Assembly (NCBI RefSeq): GCF_003576375.1
Contig: NZ_QWGE01000003.1
Location: 682,001-746,000 of the forward strand
Reading direction: 5' to 3'
DNA from: Pontibacter oryzae
GTDB taxonomy: Bacteria > Bacteroidota > Bacteroidia > Cytophagales > Hymenobacteraceae
Length of the DNA stretch: 64,000 bases
Of the stretch, positions 1 through 7,268 are shown one piece after another; within the stretch, counting starts at the first letter, position 1; every line of letters begins with the position of its first letter. Position numbers and translations under genes: made by a program. The notes below the pieces were generated by a model. It ran no database searches. It saw only the letters and a list, made by a program, of their open reading frames with translations, and was not told the DNA's origin.

Positions 1-480
1 TGGTTAGGTAACCAATCTTACGTAGATAAAAACCGCATCGGTATCTGGGGCCACAGCTTTGGCGGCTACATGACGCTGCTGGGCCTTACCAAAGGCGAGG
101 GCGTGTTTAGAGCGGGTATCTCGGTGGCTCCGGTTACGAACTGGAGATTTTACGATACCATCTACACGGAGCGCTACCTGAAAACACCACAGGAAAATGC
201 TGCAGGGTATGATGATAACTCCCCGCTGTTCTTTGCCGACAAACTGAAGGGCGAGCTGCTGCTCATCCACGGTACCGGCGATGATAACGTGCACTTCCAA
301 AACGCAGTGGCCATGCAGGATGCCCTGATCGATGCCAACAAGCAGTTCGAGAGCTTTTACTACCCGAACCGTAACCACGGCATCTATGGAGGCAACACCT
401 ACATGCACCGCTTCACCATGATGACTGACTTCCTGGAGCGCAACCTGATCAACCCGAAAGGGGAATCTGTGAACCAGTAA
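1..480 (+). CDS. S9 family peptidase (DPP IV/prolyl oligopeptidase), C-terminal part
   Basis: This is the 3' end of a serine peptidase gene; the reading frame is open at base 1, so the beta-propeller and the start lie outside the window. The visible 159 residues are the end of the alpha/beta-hydrolase domain. All three catalytic positions are there: the nucleophile elbow GHSFGG (Ser near visible residue 19), the Asp in HGTGDDNVH (about residue 94) and the His in NRNHGI (about residue 126). GTGDDNVHFQ is typical of dipeptidyl peptidase IV-like S9B enzymes, which release dipeptides from peptides in the periplasm or at the outer surface. A strong terminator hairpin follows the stop. The family is clear; the exact subfamily cannot be fixed from the C-terminus alone. 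Confidence 0.9.
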   Translation, partial: WLGNQSYVDKNRIGIWGHSFGGYMTLLGLTKGEGVFRAGISVAPVTNWRFYDTIYTERYLKTPQENAAGYDDNSPLFFADKLKGELLLIHGTGDDNVHFQNAVAMQDALIDANKQFESFYYPNRNHGIYGGNTYMHRFTMMTDFLERNLINPKGESVNQ

Positions 481-496
481 GCATATCGTATAAACC

Positions 497-538
497 AAAG
501 TATAAAGGCCTGCCGGAAACGGTGGGCCTTTATACTTT
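497..538 (+). terminator. Hairpin terminator with AAGTATA arms
   Basis: A 14-bp stem is formed by AAAGTATAAAGGCC (497-510) and GGCCTTTATACTTT (525-538). Inside it is a second short stem, GCCG/CGGT, closed by a GAAA tetraloop. It sits 17 bp after the S9 peptidase stop, between that gene and the convergent RelA/SpoT-domain gene, so it may end transcription from both sides. The arms themselves are copies of the over-represented word AAGTATA. Confidence 0.8.
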
Positions 539-554
539 ACAAAGGATCTGAAAG

Positions 555-1409
555 CTACTGTTGCCTGCTTGCGCTGGAGATTAAAGTATAAAGCTGTTGT
601 TTTTCTGCTTGCGTAAGAGGCAGGTTGGCGAGCTGTGCATACAAGGCATCTAGGGCGGCCGGGTGCTTGCAGGAATGCAGCGCAATCGTAAGTTGGCGCA
701 TAAACGAGGCCATGGCATCGGACTGGCTGGTAAACCTGTTTAGTATTTGAAGCAGCAGGTTGGTAAGCTCGTTGTTGTTATGGTCGGGGTACCGCAGGCT
801 GTGGTCTATCTCGCTCCAACCTTCCTCAAACAAGGTGCGCAGCTGTATCTCGGCAAAGTATCGCTGCCTGCCCGGTTGGGTCTCTATCACAAAGTGCACA
901 GCCTTATATCCCGAAGGGTGCGGCATTATCTGGCAACCAAACCTCCCGAAAGTATGGGGCACTAGGTTGCTCTCGCTGCTAACCACATAGGCGTATGGCG
1001 GCCTTTTAAGCTGCCAATGCTTGTTTATGTAATGCCCGGTTTTTGCCCAGTGCCCCTTGTACAGGTGCAGTACCCGCATGCCTATCAGATCGTTAATCAG
1101 GTGCAGGTATGTATGGCGGTTAAAGTGGCGGTTTGGGTACTCCCGTTTCTTTCGGATGATCTTTTTGAGCAGGTGCTGTGGCTCTTTCACCCTGAATTTT
1201 ATACTATGCACATGGCTTGCTCCCTCCAGTATCCGGGAAATATAGATGGCTGTATCAGTGAGTTCGGCTTGCCTTTGTACATAGTCCTGGTAAATGGCCA
1301 GTAACTCGTGCGGGTTTATATGCAGTGCGCGCAGTTCCTGCTCACTTTTGTTAACAACGGAAAGTATGAATGATACAGTGGCGGTATGGGCAGGTTTGTG
1401 TTGGCGCAT
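555..1409 (-). CDS. Stand-alone RelA/SpoT-domain (p)ppGpp synthetase-like protein
   Basis: The 284-residue protein carries a RelA/SpoT nucleotidyltransferase domain in its middle: VKEPQHLLKKIIRK (about 73-86), DLIGMRVLHLYK (about 107-118), GYKAVHFVIE (about 167-176) and AEIQLRTLFEEGWSEIDHSLRY (cited in two parts: AEIQLRTLFE, EGWSEIDHSLRY; about 186-207). This family transfers pyrophosphate from ATP to GDP/GTP to make the alarmone (p)ppGpp. There is no N-terminal HD hydrolase domain and no TGS or ACT region, so it resembles a small alarmone synthetase (RelP/RelQ type), though with longer flanks than those usually have. Start is the ATG at 1409. It stands alone, facing the S9 peptidase. Domain assignment is firm; activity is inferred. 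Confidence 0.82.
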   Translation of the reverse strand: MRQHKPAHTATVSFILSVVNKSEQELRALHINPHELLAIYQDYVQRQAELTDTAIYISRILEGASHVHSIKFRVKEPQHLLKKIIRKKREYPNRHFNRHTYLHLINDLIGMRVLHLYKGHWAKTGHYINKHWQLKRPPYAYVVSSESNLVPHTFGRFGCQIMPHPSGYKAVHFVIETQPGRQRYFAEIQLRTLFEEGWSEIDHSLRYPDHNNNELTNLLLQILNRFTSQSDAMASFMRQLTIALHSCKHPAALDALYAQLANLPLTQAEKQQLYTLISSASRQQ

Positions 1410-1492
1410 TACAAGAGGGGTTTAGTATGGCCCTCCTGTAAATTATAATCCGTTTTGGGTGGAAATGTTGCGTAAAGGCGTAACTAGCTGGG

Positions 1493-2935
1493 TTATAGCT
1501 TTACGCAAACGTTTTGCGGCTCGGTAAAGAAGCGCAGCGCCTCAAACCCTCCTTCGCGGCCCACGCCGGAGCTTTTCATGCCGCCAAAGGGTGTGCGGAG
1601 GTCGCGCAGCAGCCAGGTGTTCACCCAAACAATACCGCTGTGCACCTGGTGCGCCACGCGGTGGGCGCGCTGCAGGTTCTGTGTCCAGATGGTGGCGGAG
1701 AGGCCGTAATCGGTACAGTTGGCATAGCGAATCACTTCCTCTTCAGAGTCGAAGGGCGTGAGCGTAACCACTGGGCCAAATATTTCCTCGGTGTTGGTGC
1801 GGCAATCTGGTAGCAGGCCCTCTATAACGGTTGGCGCTATAAACCAGCCGTTGGCGCAGCGGCCCTCAACCTGCACCTGGTGCCCACCGGTAAGTATGAT
1901 GCCGCCTTCCTGTTTTGCGAGCGCAATATAAGAAAGGACTTTTTGCATGTGCTGCTCCGACACCACAGCGCCCTGTTTGGTTCCGTCCTCCAGGGGGTCG
2001 CCTACGGTCAGTTTATTCACTTTATCCACAAAAGCCTGTTTAAACTGTTCATAAAGCGGCCGCTCCACAAAAATGCGAGAGCCGCATAGGCAGATCTGGC
2101 CCTGGTTGGCAAACGAGGAGTGGATAGAAGTATGAAGCGCGTTGTTAAAGTCGCAGTCCGCAAATATGATATTCGGGTTTTTTCCGCCCAGCTCCAGTGA
2201 GAGCTTTTTGAACATGGGTGCGGCCGTGGCGGCAATGCTACGGCCGGTTTTGGTGCCACCTGTAAAAGAGATAACAGGCACCTTAGGGTGCGAGACAATG
2301 GCTGCCCCCACTTTATGCCCATAGCCATGCACAATATTCAGTACGCCAGCCGGCAGGCCAGCTTCCATGCATAGCTCCGACAGCAGGTAGGCCGTCATGG
2401 GGGTTACTTCGGATGGTTTGGCCACTACGCAGTTGCCGGCGGCCAAGGCAGGCGCTATTTTCCAGGTGAACAAGTATAGCGGCAGGTTCCAGGGCGAGAT
2501 GCAGCCCGCCACGCCATGCGGGTGCCGCACGGTATAGTTAATGGCCTCGGTGCCCTCCATGTAATGCGCCTCTGAGGCAAAGTGCTGGATAGCGGTGCCG
2601 TAAAAGCGCATGTTGCTGCTAGCCCTCGGTATGTCTACGGTCTTGGCAAGTTTCAGCGGTTTGCCGTTGTCTATACTTTCGGCTTCGGCCAGGCGGTCCA
2701 GGTTCTGGTCTATCAGGTCGGCGATGCGCATCAGCAGCTGGCCGCGCTTTTCGGCTGGCGTTGCGGCCCATGCCGGAAAAGCAGCCTGTGCCGCCTTCAC
2801 TGCCTGCACCACATCCTGCTCATCCGAGTCGGGGATGTACGCGTAAAGCTCGCCGGTTGCCGGATTATAATTATCGATGTACTGCCCGGCAGTGGGTTCT
2901 ATCAATTGGCCGTTTATATAGTTCTGGAGCTTCAC
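1493..2935 (-). CDS. amnE: Aldehyde dehydrogenase, probable 2-aminomuconic 6-semialdehyde dehydrogenase
   Basis: A 480-residue NAD(P)+-dependent aldehyde dehydrogenase. Visible motifs are ISPWNLPLYLFTWKIAPALAAG split as ISPWNLPLY and KIAPALAAGN (cofactor site), FTGGTKTG, the general-base motif LELGGKNP and the nucleophile region NQGQICLCGSR, where the first Cys is the catalytic position. The ICLCGSR form is typical of 2-hydroxy/2-aminomuconic semialdehyde dehydrogenases rather than betaine aldehyde dehydrogenases. Its neighbours are 3-hydroxyanthranilate dioxygenase and ACMS decarboxylase, so oxidation of 2-aminomuconate semialdehyde to 2-aminomuconate is the likely step. The first codon is GTG at 2935 with no in-frame ATG just upstream. 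A short AT-rich repeat lies directly before it. Family is certain; substrate rests on context and motif. Confidence 0.85.
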   Translation of the reverse strand: MKLQNYINGQLIEPTAGQYIDNYNPATGELYAYIPDSDEQDVVQAVKAAQAAFPAWAATPAEKRGQLLMRIADLIDQNLDRLAEAESIDNGKPLKLAKTVDIPRASSNMRFYGTAIQHFASEAHYMEGTEAINYTVRHPHGVAGCISPWNLPLYLFTWKIAPALAAGNCVVAKPSEVTPMTAYLLSELCMEAGLPAGVLNIVHGYGHKVGAAIVSHPKVPVISFTGGTKTGRSIAATAAPMFKKLSLELGGKNPNIIFADCDFNNALHTSIHSSFANQGQICLCGSRIFVERPLYEQFKQAFVDKVNKLTVGDPLEDGTKQGAVVSEQHMQKVLSYIALAKQEGGIILTGGHQVQVEGRCANGWFIAPTVIEGLLPDCRTNTEEIFGPVVTLTPFDSEEEVIRYANCTDYGLSATIWTQNLQRAHRVAHQVHSGIVWVNTWLLRDLRTPFGGMKSSGVGREGGFEALRFFTEPQNVCVKL

Positions 2936-2941
2936 GGATGA

Positions 2942-2968
2942 GAAATGATGAATTAAGAGTTAAGAATT
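2942..2968. repeat. AT-rich short-unit repeat upstream of amnE
   Basis: The stretch reads as repeated GAATTAAGAGTTAAGAATT-type units and begins a few bases upstream of the amnE start. Similar low-complexity units sit at other gene borders in this window (4705, 22745, 40390, 42236). It is probably a degenerate remnant of the same class of intergenic element. Confidence 0.4.
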
Positions 2969-2980
2969 GTGAGGCATTTA

Positions 2981-3262
2981 TTAGCTTGAAAACCTGCGAC
3001 GTATGTGCTTAATTTGCTTAAGTATACCGTTCCTGAATGGTGCTAGCGAAACATGTACTATAACAAGCGATATAAAGAACTTAATGAATGAGGAGTAGTC
3101 AGGCGCAATATTAAAATGCTTATTCAGATACATCAGGAACACGGTAAGGTTCAGGCATATCATATGGAATACATATTCATCATTGCTTATACTGTACCAC
3201 TTCGATAAAAGAAAAATTGCTGCCAGAAAACCTCCATTAAATAATAGTGCCGCCAATAACAT
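2981..3262 (-). CDS. Small hypothetical membrane protein
   Basis: A 93-residue frame with ATG at 3262, lying 17 bp after the stop of the SDR gene and before amnE, all on the same strand. It has three hydrophobic stretches (about residues 2-19, 31-46 and 62-77), followed by a basic tail (KQIKHIRRR), which suggests a small inner-membrane protein with a cytoplasmic C-terminus. Composition is more AT-rich than the neighbours. I do not recognise a family. Position inside the kynurenine block suggests co-transcription but says nothing firm about function. It could also be a spurious frame, though the length, membrane pattern and fit between two genes argue for a real gene. Confidence 0.45.
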   Translation of the reverse strand: MLLAALLFNGGFLAAIFLLSKWYSISNDEYVFHMICLNLTVFLMYLNKHFNIAPDYSSFIKFFISLVIVHVSLAPFRNGILKQIKHIRRRFSS

Positions 3263-3279
3263 CTCTAAAACCTAATCAC

Positions 3280-4068
3280 CTACAAACACCCTGTTCGGCC
3301 ACCATCTACGGGCAGGTTCACGCCATTAATATACGCCGCTGCCGGCGATGCCAGGAACGCGGCTGCGGCGGCCACCTCTTCAGGGTCTGCAAAGCGGCGG
3401 GCTGGTATTTCGGATTCCATACTTTGCTGCACCTCGCGCGCACTCATCCCGGATTTCTGTGCCCGGCTTTCGATGATTGCCGTAATGCGGCCTGTGTGGG
3501 TAGAGCCCGGCAGCACGTTGTTTACTGTAATGCCGTATTGCCCCAGCTCGTTTGCCATGGTTTTGGCCCAGCTCGCTACGGCGCCACGGATGGTGTTAGA
3601 CACGCCTAGCCCATTAAGCGGCTGCTTTACCGAAGTGCTCACAATGTTAATGATGCGGCCATACTTGGCAGCCTTCATGTAAGGCAGCACGGCTTGCGTA
3701 AGCTGATGGTTATTGACCAAGTGCTGGTTAAAAGCATTTAAAAACTCTTCGGTATCAGCGTCTGCAATGGGGCCACCCGGAGGGCCTCCGGTATTGTTCA
3801 CCAGAATATGCACCTGTTGCAGCTCCTGCAGGCGCACGCGCACGGCCAGGTCTACCTCGTATGGGTTGCTGAAATCGGCCACTACATAATCATGGTGTTG
3901 GCCTTGCTCGCCATCCAGCTCCTGGAGCACGCGCTGTAGTTTACCCTCGTTTCGGGCTATAAGGGTGATGCTGGCGCCAAGCTGGGCCAGCTCCAGGGCT
4001 ACAGCTTTGCCAATGCCCTGTGTGCTGCCGCATACCAAGGCGCGTTTGTTCTTCAGGTTTAAGTCCAT
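3280..4068 (-). CDS. SDR-fold oxidoreductase lacking the canonical YxxxK pair
   Basis: A 262-residue short-chain dehydrogenase/reductase fold. The Rossmann start (VCGSTQGIGKAVALELAQLG, residues about 12-31), the NNTGG motif and the C-terminal GVNLPVDGG are all present. In the active-site helix, where classical enzymes read YSASK, this protein reads VSNTIRGAV, so both the catalytic Tyr and Lys are missing. This matches a known SDR subgroup resembling beta-ketoacyl reductases but lacking the full catalytic tetrad. It is read toward amnE and diverges from the HAAO/ACMSD pair, so a role in the kynurenine branch is possible but unproven. Start is the ATG at 4068. Confidence 0.82.
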   Translation of the reverse strand: MDLNLKNKRALVCGSTQGIGKAVALELAQLGASITLIARNEGKLQRVLQELDGEQGQHHDYVVADFSNPYEVDLAVRVRLQELQQVHILVNNTGGPPGGPIADADTEEFLNAFNQHLVNNHQLTQAVLPYMKAAKYGRIINIVSTSVKQPLNGLGVSNTIRGAVASWAKTMANELGQYGITVNNVLPGSTHTGRITAIIESRAQKSGMSAREVQQSMESEIPARRFADPEEVAAAAAFLASPAAAYINGVNLPVDGGRTGCL

Positions 4069-4182
4069 AGGTTAAATGTACGGAAATATGCTTAAAGATG
4101 TAAGGGGGCAACTAAGGTATAAACTATCATATATGCCGGCTTTTTCGTACTTTCATACTATTAACCAAGATATGCTACACGT

Positions 4183-4707
4183 ATGGCTATAAGCAGACCT
4201 TTCAACTTTAAGCAGTGGATAGATGAACACCGCCACTTGCTAAAACCGCCGGTAGGCAACCAGCAGGTATTTAAAGGCAACGACGATTTTATAGTGATGG
4301 TGGTAGGCGGACCTAACGCACGCAAGGATTACCATTATGACGAAGGTGAGGAGTTCTTCTACCAACTGGAAGGCGATATTGTGCTCAAGATAATTGAAGA
4401 CGGCAAGCCCGTAGATATTCCGATCAAGGAAGGGGAGATATTCCTGCTGCCGCCACGCGTGCCGCACTCGCCCCAACGCCCGGCCAATACGGTGGGGCTG
4501 GTAATGGAGCGCTACCGCAAGCCCGGCGAGAAAGACGGCTTCTTGTGGTTCTGCGAAAACTGCGGCAACAAGCTCTATGAAGAGTATGCCGACGTAACCG
4601 ACATTGTTGGACAGCTGCCTGTTATCATGGGCCACTTCTGGGATAGCCTGGAGCACCGCACCTGCAACAATTGCGCAACCGTTATGGAGCCACCGGCAAA
4701 GATGTAA
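4183..4707 (+). CDS. nbaC: 3-hydroxyanthranilate 3,4-dioxygenase
   Basis: A 174-residue cupin-fold, iron(II)-dependent ring-cleaving dioxygenase that turns 3-hydroxyanthranilate into 2-amino-3-carboxymuconate semialdehyde. The metal ligands fall exactly where expected for the bacterial enzyme: His51, Glu57 and His95. The bacterial rubredoxin-like C-terminal site is present too, with Cys124/Cys127 (FCENCG) and Cys161/Cys164 (CNNC). The next gene downstream on the same strand is the decarboxylase that uses its product. The stop codon merges with the left arm of an inverted-repeat element that separates the two. Start is the ATG at 4183. Assignment is very secure. Confidence 0.96.
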   Translation: MAISRPFNFKQWIDEHRHLLKPPVGNQQVFKGNDDFIVMVVGGPNARKDYHYDEGEEFFYQLEGDIVLKIIEDGKPVDIPIKEGEIFLLPPRVPHSPQRPANTVGLVMERYRKPGEKDGFLWFCENCGNKLYEEYADVTDIVGQLPVIMGHFWDSLEHRTCNNCATVMEPPAKM

Positions 4708-4893
4708 GACGTTAGATTTTAGACATTAGTCGTTAGATAAAGATCATTGTATGATTTTTATAAAGGCAGATTTGCTGCTTGAGAGAATTGAAACGGAACC
4801 AAAGGCGCTAAGATTCGAACCTGCCTCAAGGCTCAGTAAAGTCCTTCGCCTGAAGTCTAAAATCTTACGTCTTATGTCTAAAATCTAAAATAA
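4705..4893. repeat. MITE-like inverted-repeat element between HAAO and ACMSD genes
   Basis: The left arm (4705-4739) reads TTAGATTTTAGACATTAGTC and the right arm (4852-4893), on the opposite strand, reads TTAGATTTTAGACATAAGAC. The arms agree over roughly 26 of 32 positions. About 110 bp of non-coding sequence lies between them. The left arm starts at the TAA stop of the dioxygenase gene and the right arm ends about 15 bp before the next ATG, so the element fills the whole gap. No transposase is encoded. It looks like a non-autonomous palindromic element of the kind scattered in Bacteroidota genomes. Confidence 0.6.
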
Positions 4894-4908
4894 ACTTTAC
4901 CCTTTTGT

Positions 4909-5982
4909 ATGCCAGAAAGCAAACAGCCTATACTTACCGCCGACAAGCTGCTGAAGATAGACATCCATACGCATATCCTGCCTGCTACCTGGCCCAACCT
5001 GCGAGAGCGCTACGGCTATGGCGGGTTTGTACGGTTGGAGCACCATAAGCCTTGCTGTGCCCGCATGATGATGGATGACAAGTTCTTCCGGGAGATACAG
5101 GACAACTGCTGGGACCCACAAGTGCGCATGCACGAGTGTAGCCAGCACCGCGTTGGCGTGCAGGTGCTAAGCACAGTGCCCGTTATGTTTAACTACTGGG
5201 CCAAACCCGAGCATACGTACGACCTGTCACAGATCCTGAACGACCATATTGCTGGCATTGTGTATGACTACCCGGACCGCTTTGTGGGCCTGGGCACCTT
5301 GCCCATGCAAGCCCCCGACCTGGCCATTAAAGAACTGGAGCGCTGCATGAAGGAGTTGGGCATGGCCGGTGTGCAGATCGGTACGCACATCAACGACTGG
5401 AATCTGGAGGCACCGGAGCTTTTCCCGGTTTTTGAGGCGGCAGCAGAGTTGGGCGCGGCGGTTTTTGTGCACCCCTGGGATATGTATGGTAAGGAGAAAA
5501 TGAGCAAATACTGGCTGCCCTGGCTGGTAGGAATGCCCGCCGAAACAAGTATGGCTATCTGTTCTATGATCTTTGGCGGTGTGCTGGAGCGGCTGCCTAA
5601 CTTGCGGGTGGCGTTTGCCCATGGCGGAGGCTCTTTCCCGGCAACTATTGGCCGCATTGCCCACGGCTTTGAGGTGCGCCCCGACCTGTGCGCCATTGAT
5701 AACAACGTAAACCCCCGCGAGTACCTCGGCAAATTTTATCTCGACTCATTGGTGCACGACCCCGCCGCGCTGGAGTATCTGGTAAACTTGGTAGGCGCCA
5801 ACAGCATTGCCCTGGGCACCGATTACCCGTTTCCGCTTGGCGAGCTGGAGCCCGGCAAACTCATCGAATCTATGCCGTACGACCAAGCAACCAAAGAGCG
5901 TATGCTGAGCGGCACCGCGCTGGAGTGGTTAAACCTGAAAAAAGAGCGGTTTGTGCCTAAGCAGAAAAGCGAGAAAGTATAA
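4909..5982 (+). CDS. nbaD: 2-amino-3-carboxymuconate-6-semialdehyde decarboxylase (ACMSD)
   Basis: A 357-residue amidohydrolase-superfamily metalloenzyme. The N-terminal metal site HxH is at His20/His22 (DIHTHILP). Further ligand regions are VHPWDM, FAHGGGSFPATIGR and the terminal Asp in LGTDYPFP. ACMSD removes CO2 from the product of the preceding dioxygenase and so diverts carbon from quinolinate (NAD synthesis) to 2-aminomuconate semialdehyde, the substrate of the amnE-like gene at 1493-2935. Presence of ACMSD therefore marks this set as catabolic. The gene ends in KV-stop, and the stop codon lies inside a copy of AAGTATAA. Start is the ATG at 4909. Confidence 0.94.
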   Translation: MPESKQPILTADKLLKIDIHTHILPATWPNLRERYGYGGFVRLEHHKPCCARMMMDDKFFREIQDNCWDPQVRMHECSQHRVGVQVLSTVPVMFNYWAKPEHTYDLSQILNDHIAGIVYDYPDRFVGLGTLPMQAPDLAIKELERCMKELGMAGVQIGTHINDWNLEAPELFPVFEAAAELGAAVFVHPWDMYGKEKMSKYWLPWLVGMPAETSMAICSMIFGGVLERLPNLRVAFAHGGGSFPATIGRIAHGFEVRPDLCAIDNNVNPREYLGKFYLDSLVHDPAALEYLVNLVGANSIALGTDYPFPLGELEPGKLIESMPYDQATKERMLSGTALEWLNLKKERFVPKQKSEKV

Positions 5983-6062
5983 GCGCCGCTCATAAGTATA
6001 GTTACTCATACTATTTCTTCAAAGTGGTATGCCTGCTTTATTAAAATACTTGAATATTCATT

Positions 6063-6070
6063 TATATTTG
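6063..6070 (+). promoter_or_regulatory. Candidate -7 box (TATATTTG)
   Basis: TATATTTG fits the Bacteroidota -7 consensus TAnnTTTG and lies 34 bp before the ATG of the downstream secreted-protein gene. I see no clear TTG at the -33 spacing, so the call is tentative. Confidence 0.4.
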
Positions 6071-6104
6071 GTTCTTTAAAATCATACTAAAGAGAACCTT
6101 ATAA

Positions 6105-7178
6105 ATGAAATTCAAACTTTTACTTTTTCTCCTGTTGTGCGCTACAGCCGGGTTTGCACAAATTAACAATCAAGCCGGAAACCTTACCTTGCAAGACGGC
6201 AAGGAACTGCAGGGCACCCTGACTTATTACTCCGACTCGCCTAACAAAATTATTTTTGAACAACAGCAAGGCTCAAAAGAAATCTATACTCCTAAACAAG
6301 TTCAGCAGATAAAGCTAAACAGCGGGGAGAAGTTTGTAGCGCGCCCATACGTGCACCGAGATAGCCTGCTTCTGTTTCAGGTGCTGGTAGAGTCACAGGC
6401 AATGAGCCTTTACGTTCGGGAGGAGAGAGGAGATAAAATCTTCTATGTTTCCAAGGATGATGCGATGTATAGACTTGAAAACAATGAGATTATAGAAAGT
6501 GAGGGCGGCACCACACACAAAAGAAAGGATAACAAATACATTAGCACCCTAAGCACGTTGATGCCCGACAGGATGGATCTGGTAGAAAAGCTGTATAAAA
6601 TTAAGCTGATAGAGAGTGACTTAGCGGCAATTGTTACAGGGTATAACAAAGGCGAAACCTCATACTTCTGGAATTCAGGGAAAAAGCTAACAGAAGATTC
6701 GAACTGGGTCTTTTTTGCTCAATATAGCCAGTTCGGGTCTATTTTCGGCGACCGCACCATAGCAAGGTCCACAGGGCAGGTAATGGGCTTGCAGTATTAC
6801 ATCTTTAAAGGCGGGCGCTATTCCTTTAAGTTCTCCGCCGATTACAACCGGTTTTACCTGAACAAAGAAAACTTGACGTTCAAAGGCCTTGGCATCCGGT
6901 ACCAGCACGACCTGAAGAAGACAGATAGGTTTAACTTATACTTTCAGTTGCATTTAGCGGATATAGGCAGGCTAGACAGCGAAGGTGAGTGGCCTAACCC
7001 GCCCAGCGAGAAGAAGACAGTATTTTTACCTAGGCTAAACCCGAGCTTGGGGGCAGAGGCCAAGGTGCTTCCACGAACGGCTGTCTATGCTGAGCTCAAT
7101 AATATTATTTTCATCGAAAATATCCCGCAATCGTTTAGCGTAGGCCTGAAGTATGACTTTGGGGCCGCTGCCTGGTAA
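6105..7178 (+). CDS. Secreted hypothetical protein, probable outer-membrane beta-barrel
   Basis: A 357-residue protein with a signal peptide (MKFKLLLFLLLCATAGFAQ). The first half (about 25-130) holds repeated short beta segments with LQDGKELQGTLTYY and KQVQQIKLNSGEKF, resembling a small surface beta domain. The C-terminal half is rich in alternating aromatic/polar strands (YSFKFSADYNRFYL, FNLYFQLHLADI) and ends in SVGLKYDFGAAAW, as in outer-membrane barrels. It lies between the ACMSD and kynureninase genes on the same strand but has its own likely promoter, so its link to tryptophan catabolism is only positional. I recognise no named family. Confidence 0.7.
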   Translation: MKFKLLLFLLLCATAGFAQINNQAGNLTLQDGKELQGTLTYYSDSPNKIIFEQQQGSKEIYTPKQVQQIKLNSGEKFVARPYVHRDSLLLFQVLVESQAMSLYVREERGDKIFYVSKDDAMYRLENNEIIESEGGTTHKRKDNKYISTLSTLMPDRMDLVEKLYKIKLIESDLAAIVTGYNKGETSYFWNSGKKLTEDSNWVFFAQYSQFGSIFGDRTIARSTGQVMGLQYYIFKGGRYSFKFSADYNRFYLNKENLTFKGLGIRYQHDLKKTDRFNLYFQLHLADIGRLDSEGEWPNPPSEKKTVFLPRLNPSLGAEAKVLPRTAVYAELNNIIFIENIPQSFSVGLKYDFGAAAW

Positions 7179-7268
7179 AGTTGTGCCATCCCGTGAAACA
7201 TTTCTTAACTTAGCTGGATTTAGAAGTATAGGCTGCTACTGTAGCCAAAGTATAAAACTTGCACACGT

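Noticed and set aside
4800-4860. Possible tRNA on the minus strand, from a T-loop-like GGTTCGAATCT
   Set aside because: The flanking bases do not pair as a T-stem or acceptor stem and no anticodon arm can be drawn; it lies inside the inverted-repeat element.
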